Shown here one piece after another: positions 1-6,738 of a stretch of 9,244 bases of DNA. The DNA lies in NCBI GenBank assembly GCA_937872125.1, contig CALMNY010000189.1, forward strand, positions 1 through 9,244, written 5' to 3'. Both the position numbers and the translations under genes were made by a program. Position 1 is the stretch's first letter. Every line of letters starts with the position of its first letter. This stretch comes from an uncultured Candidatus Competibacteraceae bacterium (GTDB lineage Bacteria; Pseudomonadota; Gammaproteobacteria; Competibacterales; Competibacteraceae). The notes under the pieces were generated by a model, which saw only the letters and a program-made list of their open reading frames with translations, searched no databases and had not been told where the DNA came from.

Positions 1-575
1 GCGGTCGGCCCATGTTCATGTCCCGGCTGGTGATGGCGGCGACCATGACCGCCAACTACGGCATCTACGGCCCGGCCTATGAAATGATGGAGCACGTCGC
101 GGTCAAGCACGGCAGCGAGGAATACCTCGATTCCGAGAAATACCAGTTGCGCTATCGCAGCTTCCAGGATTTGGACGGGCCCAACAGCCTGCACGACTTT
201 ATCACCCTGGTGAACCGCATCCGCAAGCGCAATCCGGCTTTGCAGTCAAACGCCAATCTGTGCATTCATGGCATCGAGAACGAGCAGATCATCTGCTACA
301 GCAAAGCGACCACCAATGGCGCCAACGTGATTCTAGTGGTGGTGAATCTGGATCCCAATTACACCCAGGCCGGCATGACCCAGTTGGATCTGGCGGCGCT
401 GGGCGTAGACCCCCATCAGCCATTCCAGGTTCATGATCTGTTGACCGGCGCTCACTACCTGTGGAACGGGCCGCGCAACTACGTGGAACTGAACCCGCAC
501 CGGATGCCGGCGCACATCTTCCGCATCCGCCATCACCTGCACACCGAGCGGGATTTCGATACCTTTGACGGGTGA
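1..575 (+). CDS. glgE: Alpha-1,4-glucan:maltose-1-phosphate maltosyltransferase GlgE, C-terminal part (5' truncated by window)
   Basis: GlgE moves maltosyl units from maltose 1-phosphate onto the end of alpha-1,4-glucans in the cytoplasm. Only the last ~190 residues are here; the frame is open back to the window edge, so the ATG at 12 is internal and not the start. Seen directly: the GH13_3-type segment RLVMAATMTANYGIYGPAYE, then GSEEYLDSEKYQLR, a helix with LVNRIRKRNPAL, and a beta-rich C-terminal domain with VVVNLDP, FQVHDLLTG, YLWNG and PAHIFRIR, all typical of the GlgE end. The catalytic Asp/Glu residues lie upstream and cannot be checked. It is followed after 96 bases by glgC on the same strand, which supports a glycogen role. 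A trehalose synthase or plain alpha-amylase is less likely because the GSEEYLDSEKY and PAHIFR segments are GlgE-like. The tail after the domain (HHLHTERDFDTFDG) is short. Confidence 0.93.
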   Translation, partial: GRPMFMSRLVMAATMTANYGIYGPAYEMMEHVAVKHGSEEYLDSEKYQLRYRSFQDLDGPNSLHDFITLVNRIRKRNPALQSNANLCIHGIENEQIICYSKATTNGANVILVVVNLDPNYTQAGMTQLDLAALGVDPHQPFQVHDLLTGAHYLWNGPRNYVELNPHRMPAHIFRIRHHLHTERDFDTFDG

Positions 576-656
576 GGTCGCGTTACGAACTGAATCACTA
601 CCCCGGCGGGGTCATCATCCCGCTGGGAGATGGTGCGAATTGTCATCACTACCAAC

Positions 657-662
657 GAAGGA
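657..662 (+). promoter_or_regulatory. Ribosome binding site of glgC
   Basis: GAAGGA lies nine bases before the ATG at 672. It decides the start: the earlier in-frame ATG at 630 has its only purine-rich stretch (GGGAG) directly abutting it, which is too close to work, and would add 14 residues that do not look like the family's N-terminus. Confidence 0.7.
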
Positions 663-671
663 TGTGCCGCG

Positions 672-1904
672 ATGAAACAACCGAAAATTCTGGCGTTCGT
701 AATGGCGGGTGGAGAAGGGTCGCGCCTGAGTCCCCTGACCGCGCAAAATTCCAAACCTTCGCTGCCGTTTGGCAGCCGCTATCGGATCGTGGACTTTGTG
801 TTGAGCAATCTGCTCAACTCCGCGATTCAGTCCATCTATCTGCTGGTGCAGTACAAATCCCAGTCGCTGATCGAGCATGTGCGCAAGGCCTGGGTGGTGT
901 CGCCGATGCGCAACGAGGAGTTCGTAACCGTGGTGCCGCCGCAGATGATGCGTGGCGGCGACTGGTTCATGGGCACCGCCGACGCGGTGTACCAGAATCT
1001 GAACCTGATTCAGTTGCACGATCCGGACCTGGTGCTGGTATTCGGCGCCGATCACGTCTACCGGATGGATCTCCAGCAAATGGTGGATTTTCACCGCGAG
1101 CGGGAAGCGGATGTCTCGGTGGCGGCGTTGCCGGTGCCCCTGGCGGACGCCACAGGGTTTGGTGTAATCGCCGCCGACAGCGATGGCCGGGTGCGCGAGT
1201 TCCAGGAAAAGCCCGCCAATCCGGCGCCGATGCCGGGTGATCCCACCCGCGCCTATGCCTCGATGGGGAATTATCTGTTTAACGCCAAAGTGCTGGTGGA
1301 TGCGCTCAAGGCGGCCAACCAGCGGGGCGAGCATGACTTTGGCCAGAACGTGCTGCCACACTTGAAAGAAACCCATCGCCTGTTCGCCTACAACTTTGCC
1401 AGCAACAAGGTGCCAGGGACCAAGTCCTACGAGGAGCCGGCCTACTGGCGCGATGTCGGGACGCTGGACGCTTATTTCAGCGCCCATCAGGATCTGCTGG
1501 CGTGGCCGCCGCGCTTCGATGTGTTCAACCCGCAGTGGCGGATCTTTTCCAGTAACTATCAGGGGCCGGTGGCCCGCATGATCAACGCGCGGCTGGAGAA
1601 CAGCGTGGTCGCCGCCGGTTCGCTGGTGCAGGGGGCTTCCATCCGCAACTCTATCATTCGCCGCGAAGTCCTGATCGAGGACGATGTGGAGATCGAGGAT
1701 TGCATCATTCAGGACTATGTCCATATCAAGCGCGGCGCCCGGCTGCGGCAGGTGATTGTCGGCAATTACAACGTCATCGAGGCGGGTGCGCGCATCGGTT
1801 ACGACCCTGAACTCGACCGGCGCCGTTATAGCGTCACCGCGGGCGGCATCACGGTCGTGGGGCCGGGCGAAGTGACGACGACTTTGCGGTCGTTTAGCGA
1901 GTGA
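672..1904 (+). CDS. glgC: Glucose-1-phosphate adenylyltransferase (ADP-glucose pyrophosphorylase)
   Basis: Makes ADP-glucose and pyrophosphate from ATP and glucose 1-phosphate, the committed step of bacterial glycogen synthesis. With the start at 672 the protein has 410 residues (E. coli 431). The N-terminal nucleotidyltransferase domain shows GGEGSRL at 13-19, KPSLPFG at 28-34, GTADAVYQNL from 101, Asp127 in the ADHVYRMD motif (E. coli Asp142), Lys180 in FQEKPANP (glucose-1-phosphate-binding Lys195 in E. coli), SMGNYLF and YWRDVGTLDAY. From about residue 290 the C-terminal part reads as hexapeptide left-handed beta-helix (NSVVAAGSLVQGASIRNSII and on). Odd: E. coli Lys39, which binds the activator fructose 1,6-bisphosphate, is Gln25 here, neighbouring Arg40 is Asn26, and Tyr114 is Phe99, so allosteric control probably differs. 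It is likely cotranscribed with glgE; no separate promoter was found in the 96-base gap. Confidence 0.96.
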   Translation: MKQPKILAFVMAGGEGSRLSPLTAQNSKPSLPFGSRYRIVDFVLSNLLNSAIQSIYLLVQYKSQSLIEHVRKAWVVSPMRNEEFVTVVPPQMMRGGDWFMGTADAVYQNLNLIQLHDPDLVLVFGADHVYRMDLQQMVDFHREREADVSVAALPVPLADATGFGVIAADSDGRVREFQEKPANPAPMPGDPTRAYASMGNYLFNAKVLVDALKAANQRGEHDFGQNVLPHLKETHRLFAYNFASNKVPGTKSYEEPAYWRDVGTLDAYFSAHQDLLAWPPRFDVFNPQWRIFSSNYQGPVARMINARLENSVVAAGSLVQGASIRNSIIRREVLIEDDVEIEDCIIQDYVHIKRGARLRQVIVGNYNVIEAGARIGYDPELDRRRYSVTAGGITVVGPGEVTTTLRSFSE

Positions 1905-1918
1905 GCCGGCGCTGAGGA

Positions 1919-1950
1919 GTTCCCCCGTCCCACCCTGGCGGCGGGGGAAC
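1919..1950 (+). terminator. Hairpin downstream of glgC, probable terminator
   Basis: A perfect 9-base-pair stem, GTTCCCCCG (1919-1927) with CGGGGGAAC (1942-1950), closes a 14-base loop 15 bases after the glgC stop. The sequence after it (AGTTCTCTAC) is only weakly T-rich, so it may terminate inefficiently or protect the mRNA end. Confidence 0.5.
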
Positions 1951-2058
1951 AGTTCTCTACAACAATCAAAAGGGCAACTCGGCGACGCTGAAGTGAAACA
2001 GGCCAGCGCGCGGTGCTGGGTGGATGTGGTGAATCGGGACGGGCGCTCCGGTCAAAGA

Positions 2059-2080
2059 GTGGACAACTCGTGGACAACGG
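2059..2080 (+). repeat. Tandem 11-base repeat
   Basis: GTGGACAACTC (2059-2069) is followed directly by GTGGACAACGG (2070-2080), nine of the eleven bases being identical. It sits in the 221-base spacer between convergent glgC and tRNA-Lys, where I see no gene. On the minus strand the units read GTTGTCCAC, loosely like a DnaA box but with mismatches to TTATNCACA. Its function is unknown. Confidence 0.5.
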
Positions 2081-2089
2081 GCAAAGAGA

Positions 2090-2117
2090 AAGGGGCTAGG
2101 CTTGCGCCTAACCCCTT
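2090..2117. terminator. Bidirectional intrinsic terminator of the tRNA operon and glgC
   Basis: A 12-base stem (2090-2101 with 2106-2117) encloses a 4-base loop TTGC. Read on the minus strand all 12 positions pair (one U-G wobble) and the stem is followed by TTTCTCTTT; read on the plus strand there is one C-A mismatch and the stem is followed by TTGTTTT. It lies 9 bases past the 3' end of tRNA-Lys, so it should end the tRNA operon and back up the glgC hairpin from the other side. Confidence 0.8.
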
Positions 2118-2125
2118 GTTTTATC

Positions 2126-2202
<77 letters not shown>

Positions 2203-2254
2203 AAAAACGGATGCGAATAGAACCAAAAATCGTTCCGAAAAGCAAGCCTTGATT

Positions 2255-2331
2255 TGGGGTGGACGATGGGACTCGAACCCACGACGACCGGATCCACAAT
2301 CCGGGGCTCTACCAACTGAGCTACGTCCACC
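2255..2331 (-). tRNA. tRNA-His (anticodon GTG)
   Basis: The anticodon arm CCGGA-TTGTGGA-TCCGG gives GTG. The acceptor stem GTGGACG pairs with CGTCCAC. The extra 5' G (G-1, complement of base 2331) faces a C73 discriminator, the identity pair of bacterial tRNA-His, and CCA is encoded. The T loop has GGTTCGAGTCC. Confidence 0.97.
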
Positions 2332-2363
2332 ATAAACAACTTCACATCAACCAGCCGGGAATC

Positions 2364-2440
<77 letters not shown>

Positions 2441-2476
2441 GGTGTCATGAACCCAGAAGCCGCCTTGCCCGCGCCA

Positions 2477-2553
<77 letters not shown>

Positions 2554-2582
2554 TTTGCGAATGAATCGCTGCTGGCATCCCG

Positions 2583-2600
2583 CAATTCCATGCGGAATTG
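2583..2600 (-). repeat. Perfect 7-base inverted repeat at the start of the tRNA operon transcript
   Basis: CAATTCC (2583-2589) and GGAATTG (2594-2600) flank a 4-base loop immediately downstream of the -10 box at 2604-2609. The predicted transcription start falls within or right next to it. It could be a leader hairpin, a protein-binding site near the start, or a weak remnant terminator of cysS; there is no T-run after it on the minus strand. Confidence 0.55.
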
Positions 2601-2603
2601 AGA

Positions 2604-2632
2604 ATTGTATTTTTGAACGTAATCACCGTCAA
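2604..2632 (-). promoter_or_regulatory. Sigma-70 promoter of the tRNA operon
   Basis: On the minus strand the -35 box TTGACG (2627-2632) and -10 box TACAAT (2604-2609) are separated by exactly 17 bases, five of six matches to consensus in each. It lies in the 89-base gap between cysS and tRNA-Pro and points towards the tRNAs, as expected for a strong stable-RNA promoter. Confidence 0.85.
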
Positions 2633-2642
2633 GTCCGTTTTT

Positions 2643-4037
2643 TCAATCCCGCCGCCAGGTAGTGCCCTTGGGCGTATCCTCCAGCACGACCCCCCCCTCC
2701 TGCAACAAGTTGCGAATCCGATCTGCTTCCGCCCACTGCTTGGCCTTGCGGGCGGTGGCGCGCTCGGCGATCAGGGCTTCGATCTGCTCGGCGGTCAGCG
2801 CTGACGCTCCTTCACCACCCTCCCCACTGCCCCGCAAAAATGTTTCCGGATTGGTCTGTAACAGACCGAGCAGTTCACCCAGTTGCCGCAAGCTGGCCCC
2901 CAACCGCGCCGCCGCCGCTTCATCCTCGGTTCGCAGGCGATTAATCTCGCGCGCCAGATCAAACAGCACCGCCAAGGCTTCGGGCGTGTTGAAATCGTCG
3001 TCCATCGCCTGGGCGAATCGCTCGCGCCAACTCTCCTCGATGGGCGCTGCCCCCCTCGGTAACCCGCGCAGCGCCGTGTACAACCGGGTCAACGAGGATT
3101 TGGCGTGCTCCAGGTTTTCATCCGCGTAGTTCAGCGGCCCCCGGTAGTGGCTGGTCAGGATGAACAGCCGCACGACTTCCGGCGCGTAGCGTTGCAGCAC
3201 TTCACGCACAGTAAAGAAGTTGCCCAGCGACTTGGACATCTTCTCTTCGTTCACCTGGACGAAGCCGTTGTGCATCCAGAGATTCACGCAACGCTGACCG
3301 CTGGCGGCTTCCGATTGGGCAATCTCGTTTTCGTGGTGAGGAAACTTCAGGTCCATGCCGCCGCCGTGGATGTCAAAGTGCTCGCCCAGGCAGCGAGTGG
3401 ACATCGCCGAGCATTCGATATGCCAGCCGGGCCGGCCCGCGCCCCACGGCGACGGCCAACTTGGCTCGCCGGGCTTGGCGGCCTTCCACAGCACGAAGTC
3501 CAGCGGATCGGCCTTGGCTTCCTCGACCTCGACCCGCGCACCTGACCGCAAATCCTCCAGCTTCTTGTTGGCCAGTTGGCCGTAACGGTCGAAACGGCTC
3601 ACGTCGTAATACACGTCGCCGCTGCCGCCCACGTAGGCATAGCCCTTGTCCAGCAGGGTCTGGATCAGGGCGATCATGTCCGCCATCGCTTCGGTAGCGC
3701 GCGGCTCGTGAGTCGGCGGCAAAATATCCAGCGCGGCCAGATCCTCATTCATGGCCTGAATGAAGCGCGCGGTGAGTTCCCGGAAATCCTCACCCTTCTC
3801 CTGGGCGCGGCGGATGATCTTGTCGTCAATGTCGGTGATATTGCGCACGTAGGTCACGGCGTAACCCTGGGCGCGCAGCCAGCGCAACACCGTGTCGAAC
3901 ACCACCATGACCCGTGCGTGGCCGACATGGCAGTAGTCGTAAACCGTCATGCCGCAGACGTACATCTTCACCGTGCCCGGTTCAATGGGCTGGAATTGTT
4001 CTTTCTGGCGGGTCAAGCTGTTAAAAATCCGCAACAT
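2643..4037 (-). CDS. cysS: Cysteinyl-tRNA synthetase
   Basis: Charges tRNA-Cys with cysteine in the cytoplasm; a class I monomeric synthetase. It has 464 residues (E. coli 461) and collinear key positions: the HIGH motif as HVGH at 37-40, KMSKS at 266-270, and all four zinc ligands of the E. coli enzyme, Cys28 ([10 protein letters not shown]), Cys209 (WHIECSAMS), His234 and Glu238 ([12 protein letters not shown]). The DALR-type helical domain and the C-terminal [15 protein letters not shown] end are present, so the gene is intact. The start ATG at 4037 gives the usual [10 protein letters not shown]-terminus, with a weak GAG eight to ten bases ahead. It lies 54 bases after gltX on the same strand with no terminator between, so the two are probably cotranscribed. 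Confidence 0.98.
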   Translation of the reverse strand: MLRIFNSLTRQKEQFQPIEPGTVKMYVCGMTVYDYCHVGHARVMVVFDTVLRWLRAQGYAVTYVRNITDIDDKIIRRAQEKGEDFRELTARFIQAMNEDLAALDILPPTHEPRATEAMADMIALIQTLLDKGYAYVGGSGDVYYDVSRFDRYGQLANKKLEDLRSGARVEVEEAKADPLDFVLWKAAKPGEPSWPSPWGAGRPGWHIECSAMSTRCLGEHFDIHGGGMDLKFPHHENEIAQSEAASGQRCVNLWMHNGFVQVNEEKMSKSLGNFFTVREVLQRYAPEVVRLFILTSHYRGPLNYADENLEHAKSSLTRLYTALRGLPRGAAPIEESWRERFAQAMDDDFNTPEALAVLFDLAREINRLRTEDEAAAARLGASLRQLGELLGLLQTNPETFLRGSGEGGEGASALTAEQIEALIAERATARKAKQWAEADRIRNLLQEGGVVLEDTPKGTTWRRD

Positions 4038-4091
4038 ACACGTTTTCTCAGGGCAATGGGCAGGCCGCGATGTAGAGTGGATGAGGCAACG

Positions 4092-5507
4092 CTAGCTGAC
4101 TTGAATGCAGGCTTGCAGGCGGCGGCGGACCCGTTCGGGAGCCATCAGATCAAGCACCCGGGCCAGCTCCGGGCCGTGGGTTTCGCCGGTCAGCGCGGCC
4201 CGCAGCGGCATGAACAGGTGTTTGCCCTTCAAGCCGGTGCGCCGCTTCAAATCCTCGACCAGCCGCGGATAGGCGGCGCCGTGTTGGGCGTAAGCGGCCA
4301 AGGCGTGGGTGAAAAATGCCGATCCGGCCGCCACAATCACCGCCCGACTCTCCGCGCTCAGAGTCAAGTCTGCGTTGAACAGGCGTTCCGCCCAAAATGC
4401 GGCGTCGGCGGGAAAGCGGATATTGGGCCGAACCGTGGCGATAAAATCATCCCGGCTATCGGGCGCTACGTACTGAGGAACCGTGGTTCCCATCCAGAGC
4501 CACAGCCGATCCGGGTCCATACGCCGCACCGCCTCGCTTTGCCAGTGCAGTAACTGCGCTGCATCGTAGCGAGCCGAAGCGCGACCCAGATGCTCCAGCG
4601 CGAACCCGGCGGCCAGTTCCGCCGGCTCCAGCCATTCGTCCCGGTCGTAGACATGGCCGAGTCGCGCCAGATAATTCAGCAGCGCCTCCGGCAAATAACC
4701 AGCGGCTCGCAACTCGCGCAGGCTCAGATCGCCCTCGCGCTTGGACAGTGGTCCGCCATCAGCCCCGATGATCAGCGCCAGATGGCCATATTCCGGCGCG
4801 GGCAGTTCCAGCGCCTCCAGCAACAGCAACTGGCGCGGGGTGTTCGCCAGATGGTCTTCGCCGCGCAGCACGTGGGTAATCCCCATCAGCGCATCGTCTA
4901 CAGCGTTGGCGAAAAAGAACTGCGGCGTACCATCGGCCCGGCGAATGACGAAATCGCCGATGTCGTCGCTGGCAAAGCGTTGCAGGCCGCGCACCCGGTC
5001 GGTAAATTCCACCGTTCGCCCTGCGGGCACCCGGAAGCGCAGGGTCGGCTGCAAGCCCCGCTCCAGTCGCGCGCACCGTTCAGCCTCGCTCAACCGGGCG
5101 CACGTGCCGGCATAGCGCGGTGGCCGGCCAGCCGATAACTGCGCCTTGCGGCTCAACGCCAGTTCCGCCGGCGTGCAGAAACAAGGATAGGCTTGTCCCG
5201 TCGTTTCCAGCCGCTGGTAATAGTCGGCATAGATCGCGGCCCGTTCCGACTGGGCGTAAGGACCCCGCGCACCGCCGACCTCCGGCCCTTCCTGCCAGTC
5301 CAGGCCCAGCCAGTGCAAGTCTTCCAGCAGCGCCGCGACGTATTCGGGACGGCTGCGCTCCCGGTCGGTATCCTCGATCCGCAGCAGAAACTGGCCGCCC
5401 CAGCGCCGGGCCAGCAGCGCGTTGAACAGCGCAGTGCGGACGTTGCCCAGGTGCAAATAGCCGGTAGGACTGGGGGCGAAGCGCGTTTTGAGAGTTTCGG
5501 TGGTCAT
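4092..5507 (-). CDS. gltX: Glutamyl-tRNA synthetase, possibly the tRNA-Gln-charging GluRS2 type
   Basis: Class I synthetase attaching glutamate to tRNA-Glu and, in some lineages, tRNA-Gln. The start at 5507 gives 471 residues, the same as E. coli, and an MTTETLKTRFAPSPTG N-terminus; an upstream in-frame ATG at 5546 would add 13 unlikely residues. Motifs: HLGN (HIGH) at 19-22, IEDTDRERS at 44-52, LRGEDHL near 214-220, and LSKR (KMSKS variant) at 254-257. The zinc region keeps Cys109, Cys111 and Cys136 with E. coli spacing (C-x-C-x24-C), but the fourth ligand His127 is replaced by Arg138. The anticodon-binding helical domain runs from about 330 to the end, with GLKGKHLFMPLRAALTG near 425-441. 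It is not GlnRS: the GluRS-type motifs and length rule that out. Whether it charges tRNA-Glu, tRNA-Gln or both cannot be read from sequence alone. Confidence 0.93.
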   Translation of the reverse strand: MTTETLKTRFAPSPTGYLHLGNVRTALFNALLARRWGGQFLLRIEDTDRERSRPEYVAALLEDLHWLGLDWQEGPEVGGARGPYAQSERAAIYADYYQRLETTGQAYPCFCTPAELALSRKAQLSAGRPPRYAGTCARLSEAERCARLERGLQPTLRFRVPAGRTVEFTDRVRGLQRFASDDIGDFVIRRADGTPQFFFANAVDDALMGITHVLRGEDHLANTPRQLLLLEALELPAPEYGHLALIIGADGGPLSKREGDLSLRELRAAGYLPEALLNYLARLGHVYDRDEWLEPAELAAGFALEHLGRASARYDAAQLLHWQSEAVRRMDPDRLWLWMGTTVPQYVAPDSRDDFIATVRPNIRFPADAAFWAERLFNADLTLSAESRAVIVAAGSAFFTHALAAYAQHGAAYPRLVEDLKRRTGLKGKHLFMPLRAALTGETHGPELARVLDLMAPERVRRRLQACIQVS

Positions 5508-5539
5508 AGGCAGGGCATGGTAACGGAAAGCATTCGCGC

Positions 5540-5555
5540 CCGCCAAATCTGGCGG
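5540..5555. repeat. Inverted repeat between divergent gltX and ppiA
   Basis: CCGCCA (5540-5545) and TGGCGG (5550-5555) surround AATC in the 103-base gap between the two divergent start codons. With a one-base bulge the stem extends by about four more GC pairs. It could be an operator or just a hairpin in the gltX leader; a -10-like TATCAT (5573-5578) facing ppiA lies just beside it without a convincing -35. Confidence 0.35.
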
Positions 5556-5610
5556 CGCGCGTTGCTGCTGGTTATCATGCTTTCGTCATTTCATCACCAA
5601 GCGACTCCCT

Positions 5611-6240
5611 ATGATGCGTAAAACAACCTTGTTACTTGCTGCAACCCTTTTGGGTTGGGCCAGCGCCAATGCCCTGGCCGGAACTCAGGTTCGGCTGGAC
5701 ACCAGCCTCGGCCCCATCACCCTGGAACTGGCCGACGACAAAGCGCCCAAGACCGTCGAAAACTTCCTCGTCTACGCGCGGGAAGGGTTCTACAACGGCA
5801 CGATCTTTCACCGGGTCATTGACGGCTTCATGATCCAGGGCGGCGGCTTTACGACCGACTTCCAGCAAAAGCCGACCCGTGCGCCGGTCAAGAACGAAGC
5901 CGACAACGGCCTGAAAAACCTGCGCGGCACGATTGCCATGGCCCGCACCGGCGATCCCCAGTCCGCCACTGCCCAGTTCTTCATCAATGTCAAGGACAAT
6001 CCGGCGCTGGATTATCGGGCGCCCGACCCCCAGGGTTGGGGTTATGCGGTATTTGGCCAGGTCATCGGCGGCATGGAAGTCGTGGACAAAATCCGCCAGA
6101 CCCCCACCGGCGCTGGCGGGCCGGGCAACCGATTCCGCGACGTGCCCACCACACCGGTGATCATTCAGTCCGTCGCCGTATTGCCTGCCGCTGCTCCTGC
6201 CTCGCCGGCTCCCGCCACCGAAAAGAAATCTGCACCATGA
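5611..6240 (+). CDS. ppiA: Periplasmic peptidyl-prolyl cis-trans isomerase (cyclophilin A type)
   Basis: Speeds cis-trans isomerisation of X-Pro bonds in exported proteins. The first 23 residues form a signal peptide: MMRKTT, a hydrophobic core [11 protein letters not shown], and an Ala-Leu-Ala cleavage site before Gly24. The cyclophilin domain spans about 26-190 with [14 protein letters not shown] (catalytic Arg68), [18 protein letters not shown] and [10 protein letters not shown]. The length is 209 residues (E. coli 190), and an Ala/Pro-rich tail of about 19 residues (191-209) ending EKKSAP follows the domain. ATGs at 5611 and 5614 are both possible starts; no clear ribosome binding site is seen. 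It overlaps ppiB by an ATGA junction, so it is the first gene of a four-gene operon. About two thirds of its domain is identical to PpiB. Confidence 0.95.
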   Translation: MMRKTTLLLAATLLGWASANALAGTQVRLDTSLGPITLELADDKAPKTVENFLVYAREGFYNGTIFHRVIDGFMIQGGGFTTDFQQKPTRAPVKNEADNGLKNLRGTIAMARTGDPQSATAQFFINVKDNPALDYRAPDPQGWGYAVFGQVIGGMEVVDKIRQTPTGAGGPGNRFRDVPTTPVIIQSVAVLPAAAPASPAPATEKKSAP

Positions 6241-6734
6241 TCAAACTGCACACCACCCTCGGCGTCATCACGCTCGAACTCGACCACGCCCGTGCGCCGG
6301 CCACCGCCGCCAATTTCCTGCAATATGCCCGGGACGGTTTCTACGAAGGCACTCTGTTCCACCGGGTGATCCCCAATTTCATGATCCAGGGCGGTGGCCT
6401 CAACCCGGACATGAATCAGAAACCAGGCCGCTCGCCCGTTCGTAACGAAGCCGATAATGGCCTGAAAAACCGAACGGGAACCGTGGCCATGGCGCGCACG
6501 GCCGACCCCCACTCTGCCACTTCGCAATTCTTCATCAACCTGAAGGACAACGATTTTCTCGATCATCGCGGCCCGACCAGCCAGGGTTGGGGCTACTGCG
6601 TGTTCGGCCAGGTCGCAGACGGCATGGACGTAGTCACAGCCATCGCCAAATGCGCGACGACTTCCCGGCGTGGCCATCAGGACGTACCGGTTGAGAACGT
6701 CGTCATCGAGAAAACCGAAGTGATCGACGAATAG
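6237..6734 (+). CDS. ppiB: Cytoplasmic peptidyl-prolyl cis-trans isomerase (cyclophilin B type)
   Basis: Prolyl isomerase of the cytoplasm; 165 residues (E. coli PpiB 164) with no signal peptide. Motifs: [32 protein letters not shown] and [10 protein letters not shown], with the catalytic Arg in FHRVI. The start ATG at 6237 overlaps the ppiA stop in ATGA, indicating translational coupling; starts further upstream in this frame lie inside ppiA and give no family sequence. lpxH follows after four bases. In Pseudomonas ppiB and lpxH are also neighbours, so the pairing is old. Confidence 0.97.
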   Translation: MIKLHTTLGVITLELDHARAPATAANFLQYARDGFYEGTLFHRVIPNFMIQGGGLNPDMNQKPGRSPVRNEADNGLKNRTGTVAMARTADPHSATSQFFINLKDNDFLDHRGPTSQGWGYCVFGQVADGMDVVTAIAKCATTSRRGHQDVPVENVVIEKTEVIDE

Positions 6735-6738
6735 CCTC

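Noticed and set aside
600..612. Palindrome ACCCCGGCGGGGT between glgE and glgC
   Set aside because: The stem is short with a one-base centre, it has no T-run after it and no promoter beside it; in GC-rich DNA this is expected by chance.
572..1240. 222-codon plus-strand frame starting at the glgE stop
   Set aside because: It overlaps glgC in another frame and has Arg/Gly-rich, family-free content.
615..1724. Long open frame on the minus strand opposite glgC (369 codons)
   Set aside because: It is antisense to a clear glgC and its His/Arg/Gln-rich translation matches no family I know; GC-rich codon bias of glgC keeps this frame open.
1951..2089. Possible gene in the convergent spacer
   Set aside because: No frame carries recognisable protein sequence, and the short minus-strand frame at 1826-2077 overlaps glgC and the terminator hairpin.
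3576..4553. Long open frame on the plus strand opposite cysS and gltX (325 codons)
   Set aside because: It spans the ends of two well-supported genes on the other strand, shows no domain, and is a GC-driven shadow.
5501..5610. Sigma-70 promoters for divergent gltX and ppiA
   Set aside because: Only weak boxes are seen (TATCAT at 5573-5578 facing ppiA; GATAAC-like facing gltX) without a convincing -35 partner, so they are not listed as promoters.
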